A stretch of 64,000 nucleotides of DNA, taken from Halobacillus_B sp963739045 (GTDB lineage: Bacteria > Bacillota > Bacilli > Bacillales > Halobacillaceae). The position numbers were made by a program, and so were the translations under genes. This document shows positions 1 to 8,289 of this stretch, piece after piece (within the stretch, counting starts at the first letter, position 1; each line of letters opens with the position of its first letter). The notes beneath the pieces were generated by a model that was not told the DNA's origin, did not search any database, and was given only the letters and a program-made list of their open reading frames with translations. The stretch lies in contig CAVTYY010000005.1 of the NCBI GenBank assembly GCA_963739045.1, forward strand, positions 186,001-250,000, read 5' to 3'.

Positions 1-104
1 ATCAGGTATGTTTGTATTAGGTGTACCTTCCCTATCAATCTATGCATGATAAAACTTTTCAGACCCGGCAAATTCAGAGATTATTCTTAGGGGGAGTGGC
101 TGCC

Positions 105-578
105 ATGATTAAGGTCGTGGATATACAAGATAAGCATTTAGAAGAGATTCACAGCTGGGAATTGGATGAAGAACTTCAGGTTAAAACAGGCATTTCCCAG
201 CCCAGGACGAAGGAACAATTTATGGATTCCTATGCTGCTTATTTCCGTGGTGAAAAGCCAAATCTCTATTTGAAGGCAATAGAAACCGATGGAATCTTGG
301 CAGGTAAAGTGGAGCTGTTTTTATCCGATGAGAACTTCATTGGAATTGTGGTAGCCAATAAGAGGCGGAGGGGCATTGGAACCGAGGCGTTACGAATATT
401 TTTACTGGAGATCAAGCAGCTTAAACGAGTGGAAAGTGTAAAGGCGGAAGTGTATGAAGATAATTGGGCAAGTCTGCAATTTTTTATGAAAAATGGCTTT
501 CGCTTATCTCGAGAGACTTCCTGGGAAATTTTTAGAGGGAGACAAAGAAGGCTGGTCACTCTATCCAAAGAGATATGA
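105..578 (+). CDS. GNAT family N-acetyltransferase
   Basis: A 157-residue protein with the GCN5-related acetyltransferase pattern. A variable N-terminal half is followed by a beta strand and the acetyl-CoA pyrophosphate-binding loop (around NKRRRGIGTEALR, residues 85-97), then the typical C-terminal VEVYEDNWASLQFFMKNGF-like segment, where the Asn and the F-x-x-x-G-F motif close the fold. I start it at the ATG at 105 because an AGGGGGAG ribosome binding site lies 8 bases upstream; the in-frame ATG at 21 has no such site. The substrate cannot be told from sequence. The downstream flavin reductase begins 86 bases later and may share its transcript. Confidence 0.8.
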   Translation: MIKVVDIQDKHLEEIHSWELDEELQVKTGISQPRTKEQFMDSYAAYFRGEKPNLYLKAIETDGILAGKVELFLSDENFIGIVVANKRRRGIGTEALRIFLLEIKQLKRVESVKAEVYEDNWASLQFFMKNGFRLSRETSWEIFRGRQRRLVTLSKEI

Positions 579-664
579 ATCCACTTCGTGTAACTCCTAT
601 TTATGTGTTAATTGGATATGAAATGGGTATGAACACAATAAATGGAAAATACAGGAGGTTAATC

Positions 665-1291
665 ATGACACAGTTAAAAGCACTATTTTTAAACGCGTCG
701 TTGAAATCATCCGAGGAACCGTCTAATACAGCTGCTTTAGCTAAAGCGGTTAGTGACATATATGACCAGGAAGATGTGAGCAGCGAGTTTGTCAGATTAG
801 CAGATTATCATATCCCCTTTGGTGTGAGTGAAGATATGGGGGATGGAGACGAATGGCCGCAGATTTTTGAAAAAGTGAAAGATGCCGATATCGTTATTCT
901 GGCGACTCCTATTTGGCTGGGAGAAAAAAGCAGTCTGGCCAAGGTTGCGATTGAAAGACTTGATGGAAGCAGCAGTGTAACCAATGAAAAAGGACAATCG
1001 ATATTCTACAACAAAGTTGCAGGCGTAGTGGTAACAGGAAATGAAGATGGCGGTAAGAAAGCAGCTTCGTCTATTTTATATGCGTTATCTCACCTTGGGT
1101 TTATTATCCCGCCTAATGCGGATACCTATTGGGTGGGAGAAGCTGGACCAGGTCCATCATTTGTGGAAGCGGAAGGACTCAAGAATGAGTTTACTAAAAA
1201 GCATGTAGAGATGCTTGCATATAATACCATGCATTTAGCTCGAACATTTAAAAGTAATCCAATTCCGGCAGTGGGCAACACAATGGAATGA
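665..1291 (+). CDS. NADPH-dependent FMN reductase / flavodoxin-like protein
   Basis: A 208-residue flavodoxin-fold protein. The first strand runs into LFLNASLKSSEEPSNT (about residues 6-21), the phosphate-binding loop that grips FMN in the NADPH-dependent FMN reductase family. DADIVILATPIWLGEKSS (about residues 77-94) is the second flavin-contacting loop. The family uses NAD(P)H to reduce flavins, quinones or azo compounds in the cytoplasm. The ATG at 665 is chosen because ACAGGAGGTT sits 6 bases before it; an in-frame ATG at 575 has no ribosome binding site. A Rho-independent terminator follows at once. The real substrate is unknown. Confidence 0.8.
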   Translation: MTQLKALFLNASLKSSEEPSNTAALAKAVSDIYDQEDVSSEFVRLADYHIPFGVSEDMGDGDEWPQIFEKVKDADIVILATPIWLGEKSSLAKVAIERLDGSSSVTNEKGQSIFYNKVAGVVVTGNEDGGKKAASSILYALSHLGFIIPPNADTYWVGEAGPGPSFVEAEGLKNEFTKKHVEMLAYNTMHLARTFKSNPIPAVGNTME

Positions 1292-1304
1292 GAGGTGCAG
1301 AGCT

Positions 1305-1333
1305 GAGGCTTCCTAGAGGGAGCCTCTTTTTTT
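1305..1333 (+). terminator. Rho-independent terminator
   Basis: A GAGGCT...AGCCTC hairpin followed by a run of seven T residues, 13 bases after the flavin reductase stop codon. Confidence 0.85.
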
Positions 1334-1431
1334 GAGGCAGTGGCAGCTCATGGGTCCCGCTGATAGGTAGTAGAGGAGAACCTTAAATGGGAGAGTGAAC
1401 CAATGTTATACTTTTATCGAGGAGGATGGTC

Positions 1432-1767
1432 ATGAATAACGATAAACCGATTGTTAAAGGAGTAAAGGTGGATCCTATGACAAGGTGCACCCACTACCAT
1501 ACAGAAGTAGATGTTATTGCTATTAAGTTCTACTGCTGTCAGGAATACTATGCCTGCTATTATTGCCATGAGGAACTGGAAGACCATTCTCCCGAAAAGT
1601 GGCCGAAAGATCAATGGGAGCAGAAAGCGATTCTCTGCGGCAGCTGTGGAGAAGAACTTGCCATTCATACATATATGTCCGCTTCAGAATGTCCTCATTG
1701 TTCCCATCCATTTAATGAAAGGTGCAGCCACCATTTTCCTCTCTATTTTGATATGAAAAATAAATAA
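1432..1767 (+). CDS. CHY zinc finger protein
   Basis: A 111-residue Cys/His-rich protein. Its spacing fits the CHY zinc-finger family: CTHYHTEVDVIAIKF, then CCQEYYACYYCHEE, then CGSCGEEL and CPHCSHPFNERCSHHF, which gives several zinc-ligand pairs. Such stand-alone CHY proteins bind zinc; their cellular role in bacilli is not established. GGAGG at 1421-1425 lies 6 bases before the ATG at 1432, so I prefer that start to the ATG at 1426, which overlaps the ribosome binding site. The gene is flanked by unrelated genes in the same direction. Confidence 0.8.
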   Translation: MNNDKPIVKGVKVDPMTRCTHYHTEVDVIAIKFYCCQEYYACYYCHEELEDHSPEKWPKDQWEQKAILCGSCGEELAIHTYMSASECPHCSHPFNERCSHHFPLYFDMKNK

Positions 1768-1830
1768 ACGGTACTCTGCTGATGGAGAGCCCAATTACTT
1801 GTATAATGCTGAAAGGGAGGCGTTTTTAAA

Positions 1831-2235
1831 TTGATGGCCTATGCATTTGAGTCCGTAAATTTTTTCAAATTAGGTTTGGTCCTTTTCGTTTACTTGGGCG
1901 GGTTCTGGTTTTTCCACCGAACTTTAAGTAATAAACTTGGGGTGGAAAAGAAGAAGAGAGGATTTGCAAACCAATTTGTTAATAAAAGTCACATGGAGTA
2001 CCATGTCTTCATAACGATTGTTTACGTCCTGTTTGTTCTATTTTTTGGAGCGGCATATCCGGGGAAAGCGTTTGTCGTAAAGTATGCTATTCTCCTGTAC
2101 GGGGCCGTCATACTAATTCTCCAGGCGATCATGGAGTGGAAACATGACAGTAACCGCCGTGCTTATCTTCTTCCACTTAGTACCTTTGGTTATCTGTTCG
2201 GCGGATTTCTCATCATTCAGCTAATCATTTACTAA
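1831..2235 (+). CDS. DUF4181-like integral membrane protein
   Basis: A 134-residue hydrophobic protein with about four membrane-spanning segments (roughly residues 10-30, 55-75, 83-100 and 113-133), joined by a basic loop (KKKRGFANQFVNKSH). The layout and sequence resemble the DUF4181 family of Firmicutes, which has no known function. The start is either the TTG at 1831 or the ATG at 1834; GGGAGG at 1815-1820 sits 10 bases before the former. It is convergent with the broken hydrolase gene downstream. A short GC-rich hairpin near 2242-2276 lies between them but has no T run. Confidence 0.6.
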   Translation: MMAYAFESVNFFKLGLVLFVYLGGFWFFHRTLSNKLGVEKKKRGFANQFVNKSHMEYHVFITIVYVLFVLFFGAAYPGKAFVVKYAILLYGAVILILQAIMEWKHDSNRRAYLLPLSTFGYLFGGFLIIQLIIY

Positions 2236-2287
2236 GCACATCCACAGCCCACTCCAAAGAGTATGTGAGCTGTGGAAGGTTATGATT

Positions 2288-3092
2288 TCATTCGCTCACT
2301 ATCAGCAAATTCATTTCTTCGAGAATCGTTTCCCAAGCAGTATCTGATGTATCAATTAATTTGAAGTGTTCAGCTTCCGGCAGCTCCACAAACTTCACGA
2401 AGTCCCCCGCGTTTTCTGCCGTTCTGTGATAATGATCACTTATTCCAATCGGTACATTAATATCCAATGAACCATGAATTAAAACCTGCGGAACACCTAA
2501 AGGAAGAAGCTCTATGGGCGAGGCTTGCTTATACCTGGCAGGCTGTTCTTCAGGAATCCCAAGCAGAAGTTCGGAAACCGGATTATTCGCTTCTTGTCCC
2601 AACGTTTGATCTCTGAAGTTATGAACCTCATACATTAGTTGTAAATCATTGACTCCCGCTAAACTGACCGCTCCTGAAATAGGAAGAGGCTTATCCGTGC
2701 AGGTAAGTTCACTGTCTGCTGGCAGGCGGTGACGGCCAGCAAGCCACAAAGCGAGTTGTCCGCCGGCTGAATGTCCGATCGTCACCACTTTTTCTACTTG
2801 AAGGGGATGCGTTTCTGCCAGAATAAATAGATGATCAGCTGCTTTTGCTACATCTAAAAGGGTTCCAGGCCAAGCGCCGTCCGCTTGACCTACTCTCCTG
2901 TATTCTATGTTCCATGTGGCAAACCCCGCATCCGTTAAGGAATGCGCCAGCCTTTTCAGTGCTTTCCAGAGTAAAAGGTTCTCTCCAGAATCCTCCGTGA
3001 ATCACGATGGCAACTGGGTGCGGTCCATTTCCAGCGGGCAGGCGCAATTCACCAAATTGATTTTCGTTTTCTCCATAATAAATTTTTTCCAT
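2288..3092 (-). pseudogene. alpha/beta hydrolase, disrupted by a single-base frameshift
   Basis: Two adjoining minus-strand frames together encode one alpha/beta hydrolase. The N-terminal part starts at 3092 (RBS GGAGGAG) and holds the oxyanion-hole motif VAIVIHGGFWR. Just after ESTEK its frame drifts into nonsense and stops near 2835. The neighbouring frame continues with LAHSLTDAGFATWNIEYRR, then VVTIGHSAGGQLALW (nucleophile elbow G-H-S-A-G), a HGSLDINVP stretch with the acid region, and EHFKL with the catalytic His. Removing one base of the CC pair at 2951-2952 restores an uninterrupted frame of 267 residues. Homologues are esterase, dienelactone-hydrolase-like or arylformamidase-like enzymes. 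It is either a recent pseudogene or a sequencing error. Confidence 0.85.
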
Positions 3093-3254
3093 ATGTACTC
3101 CTCCGTTCTTAAATGTTCTTTCAGAAAATCGCGGACAATCCAGAGTTCGGTTTTTCAACCTAATTATCTCATACTATAGAGGAATGATTTAACTAGAAGT
3201 CGAAAGGAGAGGGGTGAATTTTTTTCCATTTACCAAGCGGCTCATTGAAAAATA

Positions 3255-3292
3255 AAAAGGCCCTTCCCCGACGGAATATCGGAGAAAGACCG
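3255..3292 (-). terminator. Rho-independent terminator of tnrA
   Basis: Read on the minus strand, GGTCTTTCTCCGA pairs with TCGGGGAAGGGCC (two G-U pairs) and is followed by TTTTTATT. It lies about 35 bases beyond the tnrA stop codon. Confidence 0.75.
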
Positions 3293-3327
3293 TTTGACTC
3301 ATTATTAGATTCAGGCACGAACATAAG

Positions 3328-3630
3328 TTATTTATTTAATCTGAAATGCGCATTTAACTGACCTCGGAGCATATGTTCAATCACTCTTTCCTTATTTTCA
3401 TGAAGCATATCTTCTTTGATTTCATAGGTCTGCACCCCTTCTTCCCGCTTATCGGCGATCTTCATCAGCAATTCCACATCCGCAAAGGAGTACTTTCTTG
3501 TTCCGCGTTTGGTCCGTTCAGGGAAAATCAACTCCCGTTCCTCATAGTAACGGATTTGACGTAAGGTCAGCCCGGTTAATTCATTCACCGTTCCAATCGA
3601 TATGACTTTCTTATCTTTATATGAAGACAT
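3328..3630 (-). CDS. tnrA: Nitrogen-responsive MerR-family regulator TnrA
   Basis: A 100-residue MerR/GlnR-family DNA-binding protein. The N-terminal helix-turn-helix reads VISIGTVNELTGLTLRQIRYYEE, followed by the wing residues RGTRKYSFADVELLM. The C-terminus (LRGQLNAHFRLNK) closely matches TnrA, where this tail binds feedback-inhibited glutamine synthetase. GlnR has a longer, different tail, and no glnA follows here, so TnrA is the better call. In B. subtilis TnrA activates and represses nitrogen genes when nitrogen is limiting. The start at 3630 has AAGGAGGAG upstream. A perfect TnrA box lies 65 bases upstream, consistent with the autoregulation known for this family. Confidence 0.92.
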   Translation of the reverse strand: MSSYKDKKVISIGTVNELTGLTLRQIRYYEERELIFPERTKRGTRKYSFADVELLMKIADKREEGVQTYEIKEDMLHENKERVIEHMLRGQLNAHFRLNK

Positions 3631-3694
3631 AATTTCTCCTCCTTGAGTATCTTGTCTACTCAAAATTCAAGTGAAAAATGACTTGTAATAACGA

Positions 3695-3711
3695 TGTCAG
3701 GAAATATGACA
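3695..3711. promoter_or_regulatory. TnrA/GlnR binding box upstream of tnrA
   Basis: TGTCAGGAAATATGACA matches the TGTNA-N7-TNACA consensus of TnrA and GlnR at every fixed position. It sits between tnrA (start 3630) and the end of the FbpA-like gene, which is where an autoregulatory site would be expected. Confidence 0.85.
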
Positions 3712-3720
3712 TGAATTATC

Positions 3721-3882
3721 TCAGCTGTAGCGATCCATACGCTTAACGAGTGCCTCCAGTTCTGTTAAGGTTAGTGACTGAATCGAACCGTCCGTATCTT
3801 TAATGACTCCGCCATCCACTAATCTTTTAATATAGTACTGCTTCATTTTCTCAACGGCATTTCGTAAGTAATTGATTTTCAC
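3721..3882 (-). CDS. FbpA-like small basic protein
   Basis: A 53-residue protein starting at GTG 3882, with GAGGTGA about 6 bases upstream on the minus strand. Its pattern of N-terminal AVEKMKQYYIKRLVDGGVI and C-terminal LTLTELEALVKR resembles the Fur-regulated basic protein A family. In B. subtilis FbpA works with the sRNA FsrA in the iron-sparing response. The protein is basic at the N-terminus and lacks membrane segments. No convincing Fur box is visible upstream, while TnrA-type boxes flank the gene on both sides. The function in this organism is therefore open. Confidence 0.62.
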   Translation of the reverse strand: MKINYLRNAVEKMKQYYIKRLVDGGVIKDTDGSIQSLTLTELEALVKRMDRYS

Positions 3883-4044
3883 ACTCTTCACCTCTGTTTT
3901 AGTATTGAGAACGGTTAATTAAACGACTGACTCTTCTTTAATGGACATGGATATTCAAGTGCCCCTCGATGAAATTGGTTCGTTCCTTTCTGTATTGTTT
4001 GTTATATAAAGGTTAAAGGAATTTGTTAGGTATGTCACTTATTA

Positions 4045-4061
4045 TGTAAGGAAATCTAACA
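4045..4061. promoter_or_regulatory. Second TnrA/GlnR box, upstream of the AI-2E permease
   Basis: TGTAAGGAAATCTAACA is a perfect TGTNA-N7-TNACA match. A degenerate copy with the same GGAAATC core (TGTTCGGAAATCTTACC) follows at 4117-4133. A -10-like TAATCT at 4095-4100 would put the perfect box near -50, the usual position for TnrA activation. The candidate target is the permease starting at 4226; the FbpA-like gene on the other strand is an alternative. Confidence 0.7.
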
Positions 4062-4225
4062 TAAAATATTTTTTGTTTCATTTATAGTGAGAGTTAATCT
4101 AACAATGGGAAAGGTTTGTTCGGAAATCTTACCCTTAAGTTATTTAAATTTATGAAGTGATGGTAAAAGGTGAATAAAATAGGGTAACTACATAAAGTGG
4201 TTGATCAATAGAAGGAGAAAGGAGA

Positions 4226-5299
4226 ATGAAAATGTGGGCGAAACATCCATTTTTTAAATATATTACGGGCGCAATTCTGGTCTTGTTATTTGCCTATTTA
4301 TTTGCAAAACTCGATTTATTTACACCGTTGAAAACCATTATTAGTACGCTATTTTACCCGATATTAATTGCGGGATTTCTTTTTTACATTCTTCGTCCGA
4401 TTGTCAGGTGGCTGGCAGGAAGACTTTACCTGCCTGTTTCATTGGCGATTTTAGTGGTGTTTGGAGCGATAGGAGGATTAGGTTATGCTGCTTTCCGCTT
4501 GCTGTCTGGAACCATCAAGGAGCAGGTGAATAATATTTCCAAACTTCCTCAGCAGCTTAAAGAAACAGCTCAGAAAACAAAGGAGAATATTGAGCAAAAT
4601 GATATGGGGATGATCTCCACTCACTCGCTTACGAATAAGATCACTCATTATTTTGGTGGCATTACGCAAACGATTGGTGATCATTTAACGCAAATTGTCA
4701 GTGCCTTAACAGGAATGACGACCGTACTGGTGATTGTACCTTTTGTCCTTTTTTATTTTCTTAAGGATGGGGATCGTTTAGTTCCGTTTCTATTGAGAGC
4801 CATCCCTGAAAAACATGTAGAAGAAGGGAAGAGTTTACTGAGAAAAATCGACCAGACGCTGGCGGCTTATACGATTGGCCAAGTTACAGTAGCAATCGTA
4901 GATGGTATTCTTATGTATATTGGTTATCTTATTATTGGATTGGATTACGGTTTGATCCTTGCGATATTTGTTACATTAACCGCTGTGGTACCGTTCTTCG
5001 GTCCTATTATTGGGATTATTCCCGCTATTGTGGTGGCGCTGATGCAGGATCCGATGATGGCGATTTATGTTCTTGGAGTTATGGTGATTGTTCAGCAGCT
5101 GGAAGGGAATCTAGTCGCTCCAGTCGTACTTGGCAGCAAACTTAATCTGCATCCTTTGACAATTATCTTCTTATTAATTGTTGCCGCTGCCCTGAAAGGG
5201 TTCGTAGGAATGTTAATTGCCATTCCTTTATATTCTGTCATTAAAGTACTAGTGAAGTATCTATACCACTTTTTCAAACTCCGGTCTTCGACTGAATAG
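4226..5299 (+). CDS. AI-2E family transporter (PerM/YdbI-like permease)
   Basis: A 357-residue membrane protein of the AI-2E exporter/PerM superfamily. Two paired N-terminal segments (about residues 12-30 and 35-55) are followed by a third (70-90), a soluble coiled region (about 95-150), and a C-terminal block of four to five segments containing GLDYGLILAIFVTLTAVVPFFGPIIG and the conserved QQLEGNLVAPVVLGSKLNLHPL motif. Members export small molecules, and some act as sodium/proton antiporters; the substrate here is unknown. GGAGAAAGGAG precedes the ATG. TnrA-like boxes upstream suggest possible nitrogen control. Confidence 0.85.
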   Translation: MKMWAKHPFFKYITGAILVLLFAYLFAKLDLFTPLKTIISTLFYPILIAGFLFYILRPIVRWLAGRLYLPVSLAILVVFGAIGGLGYAAFRLLSGTIKEQVNNISKLPQQLKETAQKTKENIEQNDMGMISTHSLTNKITHYFGGITQTIGDHLTQIVSALTGMTTVLVIVPFVLFYFLKDGDRLVPFLLRAIPEKHVEEGKSLLRKIDQTLAAYTIGQVTVAIVDGILMYIGYLIIGLDYGLILAIFVTLTAVVPFFGPIIGIIPAIVVALMQDPMMAIYVLGVMVIVQQLEGNLVAPVVLGSKLNLHPLTIIFLLIVAAALKGFVGMLIAIPLYSVIKVLVKYLYHFFKLRSSTE

Positions 5300-5300
5300 T

Positions 5301-5337
5301 AAAAGAGCTCCTGCTGGATGAACAGGAGCTCTTTTTA
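5301..5337. terminator. Bidirectional terminator
   Basis: AAAAGAGCTCCTG pairs with CAGGAGCTCTTTT across a 9-base loop, with A and T tracts on the two sides. It sits between convergent genes and abuts the stop codon of the Old Yellow Enzyme gene. Confidence 0.9.
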
Positions 5338-6447
5338 TTATTTAACTAATTTCATGTTAATTTCATGATCTTTGATTTCTGCTTTAGGCAAGAGGATTTT
5401 TTCAAAATCAAAGGCGTTTCTTTCAATGTCGGCCATTACTTTATTTGGGAAATCTGGGTTAGCAAGAGCACTTGTTGCGAGAGAAACATAGTCTGCTTCG
5501 TTTTCACGAATTGTCTTCTCCGCTTTTTCAAGATCTCCAAGCTTTCCATTGGCAATTACCGGTAAACCGCCAAATTCTTTTGCCGCTGCAGCTAAAGTTC
5601 GGGTCCCGGTTCCGAAAGATGAAGCTGCCCCATCTCCATCGGTGACGTGAATATAATCTAAAGAAGTTTTCCCCAGTGTAGAGAAGATGTATTTGGCATC
5701 TTTTTCTCCACCGGCCCATTTATGGTCTGCATCGGCAACTTTTCCCTGGGATATACGGATGCCTACCATATATTGTTCCCCAACTGCAGTGCGAACTTCC
5801 TCAATAACTTCTAGAAGCAGACGAATTCTATTTTCTAGAGATCCTCCGTAGTCATCAGTACGCTGGTTTAAATAATCGGTTAGAAATTGATCAAGCAGAT
5901 AACCGTTGGCTCCGTGAAGCTCGATCCCATCAAACCCTGCTTCCTTTGCATGAAGAGCACTTTGTACAAAGGCTTTCTTTGCCTTCTCGATGTCTTGCTT
6001 ACTCATTTCCATTGGCTTTTGAAAGGGGCCGGACCCGCCGTAAAAGCCTAACTGTTCACCTTTTGGTGCAATGGCTGATGGAGCGATCGTTTCACTCACA
6101 TAAGCATTTCCCTGGCTTTGCCCGCCTGCATGCATGAGTTGTGCGATAAACGTGGTGCCGTGTTTCTTTACAGCATCTACGACGGGTTTCCAGGATTCTG
6201 TTTGTGCTGCATTGGCAAGGCCGGGCTGGTTTTCATACCCTTGACTGTACGTTTCATCAAGGTATATCCCTTCAGAAATTACAGCAGAGAACCCGCCGAT
6301 TGCAAAACGTTCATAATAATGCTTCATCGTTTCGTTAGCGTGGCCGTTGTTTTCGGCGCTGATTCGGGTCATTGGCGCGACAACGAATCGATTGTTTAAC
6401 GTTTCATTTTTAAGTTGAGTGGCTGAAAATAAAGAACGATCCTTCAT
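5338..6447 (-). CDS. NADH:flavin oxidoreductase, Old Yellow Enzyme family
   Basis: A 369-residue FMN-dependent TIM-barrel enzyme. Visible family marks are NRFVVAPMTR near the N-terminus (FMN contact), IAQLMHAGGQ, the catalytic His-Asn pair in GIELHGANGYLLDQFL (about residues 175-190), the NQRTDDYGGSLENR signature, and the C-terminal phosphate loop IANGKL...ADYVSLATSALANPD. The family reduces activated double bonds with NAD(P)H, often in detoxification of electrophiles. The start at 6447 has AAGGAT upstream; the frame is open further upstream, but no better site is seen. An imperfect palindrome at 6543-6563 could be its operator. Confidence 0.88.
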   Translation of the reverse strand: MKDRSLFSATQLKNETLNNRFVVAPMTRISAENNGHANETMKHYYERFAIGGFSAVISEGIYLDETYSQGYENQPGLANAAQTESWKPVVDAVKKHGTTFIAQLMHAGGQSQGNAYVSETIAPSAIAPKGEQLGFYGGSGPFQKPMEMSKQDIEKAKKAFVQSALHAKEAGFDGIELHGANGYLLDQFLTDYLNQRTDDYGGSLENRIRLLLEVIEEVRTAVGEQYMVGIRISQGKVADADHKWAGGEKDAKYIFSTLGKTSLDYIHVTDGDGAASSFGTGTRTLAAAAKEFGGLPVIANGKLGDLEKAEKTIRENEADYVSLATSALANPDFPNKVMADIERNAFDFEKILLPKAEIKDHEINMKLVK

Positions 6448-6542
6448 ATGAGCACATCCTTTCTTTAGGCTTTCATGACCCATAGTAAAGACTTCCAAGG
6501 ATCAAATACAAGAAATCCGCTTGTCTTTACACGAAGGTTATT

Positions 6543-6563
6543 CTACACTTAGTGTTTGTGTAG
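6543..6563. promoter_or_regulatory. Imperfect palindrome upstream of the Old Yellow Enzyme gene
   Basis: CTACAC and GTGTAG flank a 9-base centre, about 95 bases upstream of the flavin oxidoreductase start. The size and symmetry suit a dimeric repressor site, but no regulator can be named. Confidence 0.3.
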
Positions 6564-6785
6564 TATTTCGGGGAAACCTTTAATGAAACTGCTAACCGGC
6601 TGAAGTAGGGGCCACCGATTAGAAGGGGAATTAAAGGAGAGGATAAAGACAGCTCTATCCATCGATAAAACATTTTACTTTTGATTTCCAGCTTAATCTT
6701 TTAATATGGATGGTGTGATTTTAAATCAATGCCGTGATAAAACATTAAATGATCAAAAGTATATAAGAAAGTGGAGGAAAAGCAA

Positions 6786-8240
6786 TTGGAATCTATGACG
6801 TTTGTATTATTTGGAGCAACGGGTGATTTAGCCAAGCGAAAAATTTATCCGGCTCTATTTAATTTATACATGGATAAGATGATGCCCGAAGCCATTTCGA
6901 TTATAGGATTAGGAAGAAGAGAATGGAGTCATGAAACTCTTCAATCTCACGTGAAAGAAGCGGTGCATACATACTCTGACCACGAGGCGGACAGTGAGAG
7001 TATGGAAAGCTTTCTTCAGTATTTCCGCTATTGCTCATTAAACGTGACGGATCCTGAGGATTATTTTAAACTTGAAGAATTAATGCTTCAGAGAGAAGAA
7101 GAGCTTAACATCGTCCAAAACCGTTTATTTTACTTATCTGTCGCTCCTAAATTCTTTGAAGTGATTGCCGCAAACATTAAGGAAAGCGGACTGAGTCAGA
7201 CAAACGGCTGGAAACGATTAATTATAGAAAAGCCATTTGGAAATGATTTAGAGACGGCACGAGAATTAAATAGAAATCTTAGTGAGGCATTTAATGAAGA
7301 AGAAATATTCAGGATTGATCATTATCTTGGGAAGCCGATGATTCAGAATTTAGAAACCCTTGAATTTGCCAATCCTGTGCTTCAGTCGCTATGGAATAAT
7401 CAATATATTTCTAATGTGCAGATTACAGCGAGTGAAACAGTTGGTGTCGAGAAGCGTGCGGGATACTATGATCAGTCAGGGGCCGTTCGTGACATGCTCC
7501 AAAATCATATGCTGCAAATGCTAATGATGACAGCCATGCATGTTCCTCAGAAGATCAGCCCGGAACAAATCCGTGAAGTTAAGAAAAATGTCATGGAAGC
7601 TTTAGAACCTTTACAAGAAGATACCCTGGAAGAACAAGTAGTGCGCGGTCAGTATACCCGTGGCGAAATTGATGGAGGGGAAGTAAACGCCTATACAGAA
7701 GAGACTGGCGTCAGCGCTTCTTCACAAAATGACACCTTTGTGGCTGCGAAATTAAATATTAACAATAGCTTCTGGCATGGGGTGCCCTTTTATTTAAGAA
7801 CAGGAAAACGGCTTGCTCAGAAATCAACGCGTATTGTTATTGAGTTTAAGAATCCATTGAAGGATCTATACAATCAGGAGGAAGAACAAACTTCCCCTAA
7901 TTTGCTTACCATTGAAATCAATCCCAATGAGAGTATCACTTTGCAGATTAACAGTAAGAGTCTGCTCAGAGACGGGAAGATTGAACCGGTAAATATTAAC
8001 TTCTCAGCTAATGACAAGCATTTACCGCAAGCGTATGAGCTGTTAATATATGATGCGATGCTTGGGGATCCGACTTTCTTTGCTCACTGGGATGAAGTAG
8101 AATTATCCTGGAAATGGGTTCAACCCATTTTAGACGCATTCAAACAGAATACTGTACCACTTCATTTGTATGAAGCAGGTACGATGGGACCAGATGCAGC
8201 AGAGCGGTTAGTAGAGAATGACGGCTTTAAGTGGTGGTAA
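6786..8240 (+). CDS. zwf: Glucose-6-phosphate 1-dehydrogenase
   Basis: A 484-residue enzyme that oxidises glucose 6-phosphate to 6-phosphogluconolactone with NADP+, the first step of the oxidative pentose phosphate pathway. The N-terminal Rossmann motif is FGATGDLAKRKIYPAL. EKPFGNDLETA holds the substrate-binding Lys, and FRIDHYLGKPMIQNL is the G6PDH signature with the catalytic His. I choose the TTG at 6786, 8 bases after GTGGAGG at 6771-6777. The upstream GTG is inside the ribosome binding site and the ATG at 6795 is too far away. It is followed by gnd after 49 bases, so the two very likely form an operon. Confidence 0.95.
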   Translation: MESMTFVLFGATGDLAKRKIYPALFNLYMDKMMPEAISIIGLGRREWSHETLQSHVKEAVHTYSDHEADSESMESFLQYFRYCSLNVTDPEDYFKLEELMLQREEELNIVQNRLFYLSVAPKFFEVIAANIKESGLSQTNGWKRLIIEKPFGNDLETARELNRNLSEAFNEEEIFRIDHYLGKPMIQNLETLEFANPVLQSLWNNQYISNVQITASETVGVEKRAGYYDQSGAVRDMLQNHMLQMLMMTAMHVPQKISPEQIREVKKNVMEALEPLQEDTLEEQVVRGQYTRGEIDGGEVNAYTEETGVSASSQNDTFVAAKLNINNSFWHGVPFYLRTGKRLAQKSTRIVIEFKNPLKDLYNQEEEQTSPNLLTIEINPNESITLQINSKSLLRDGKIEPVNINFSANDKHLPQAYELLIYDAMLGDPTFFAHWDEVELSWKWVQPILDAFKQNTVPLHLYEAGTMGPDAAERLVENDGFKWW

Positions 8241-8289
8241 ACACCTTCCCTGATAAAATGAAATTTTCGAGAATAAAGGAGAAACAAAC

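Noticed and set aside
2242..2276. TCCACAGC/GCTGTGGA hairpin between convergent genes
   Set aside because: The stem is good but there is no T run on either strand, so I do not call it a terminator.
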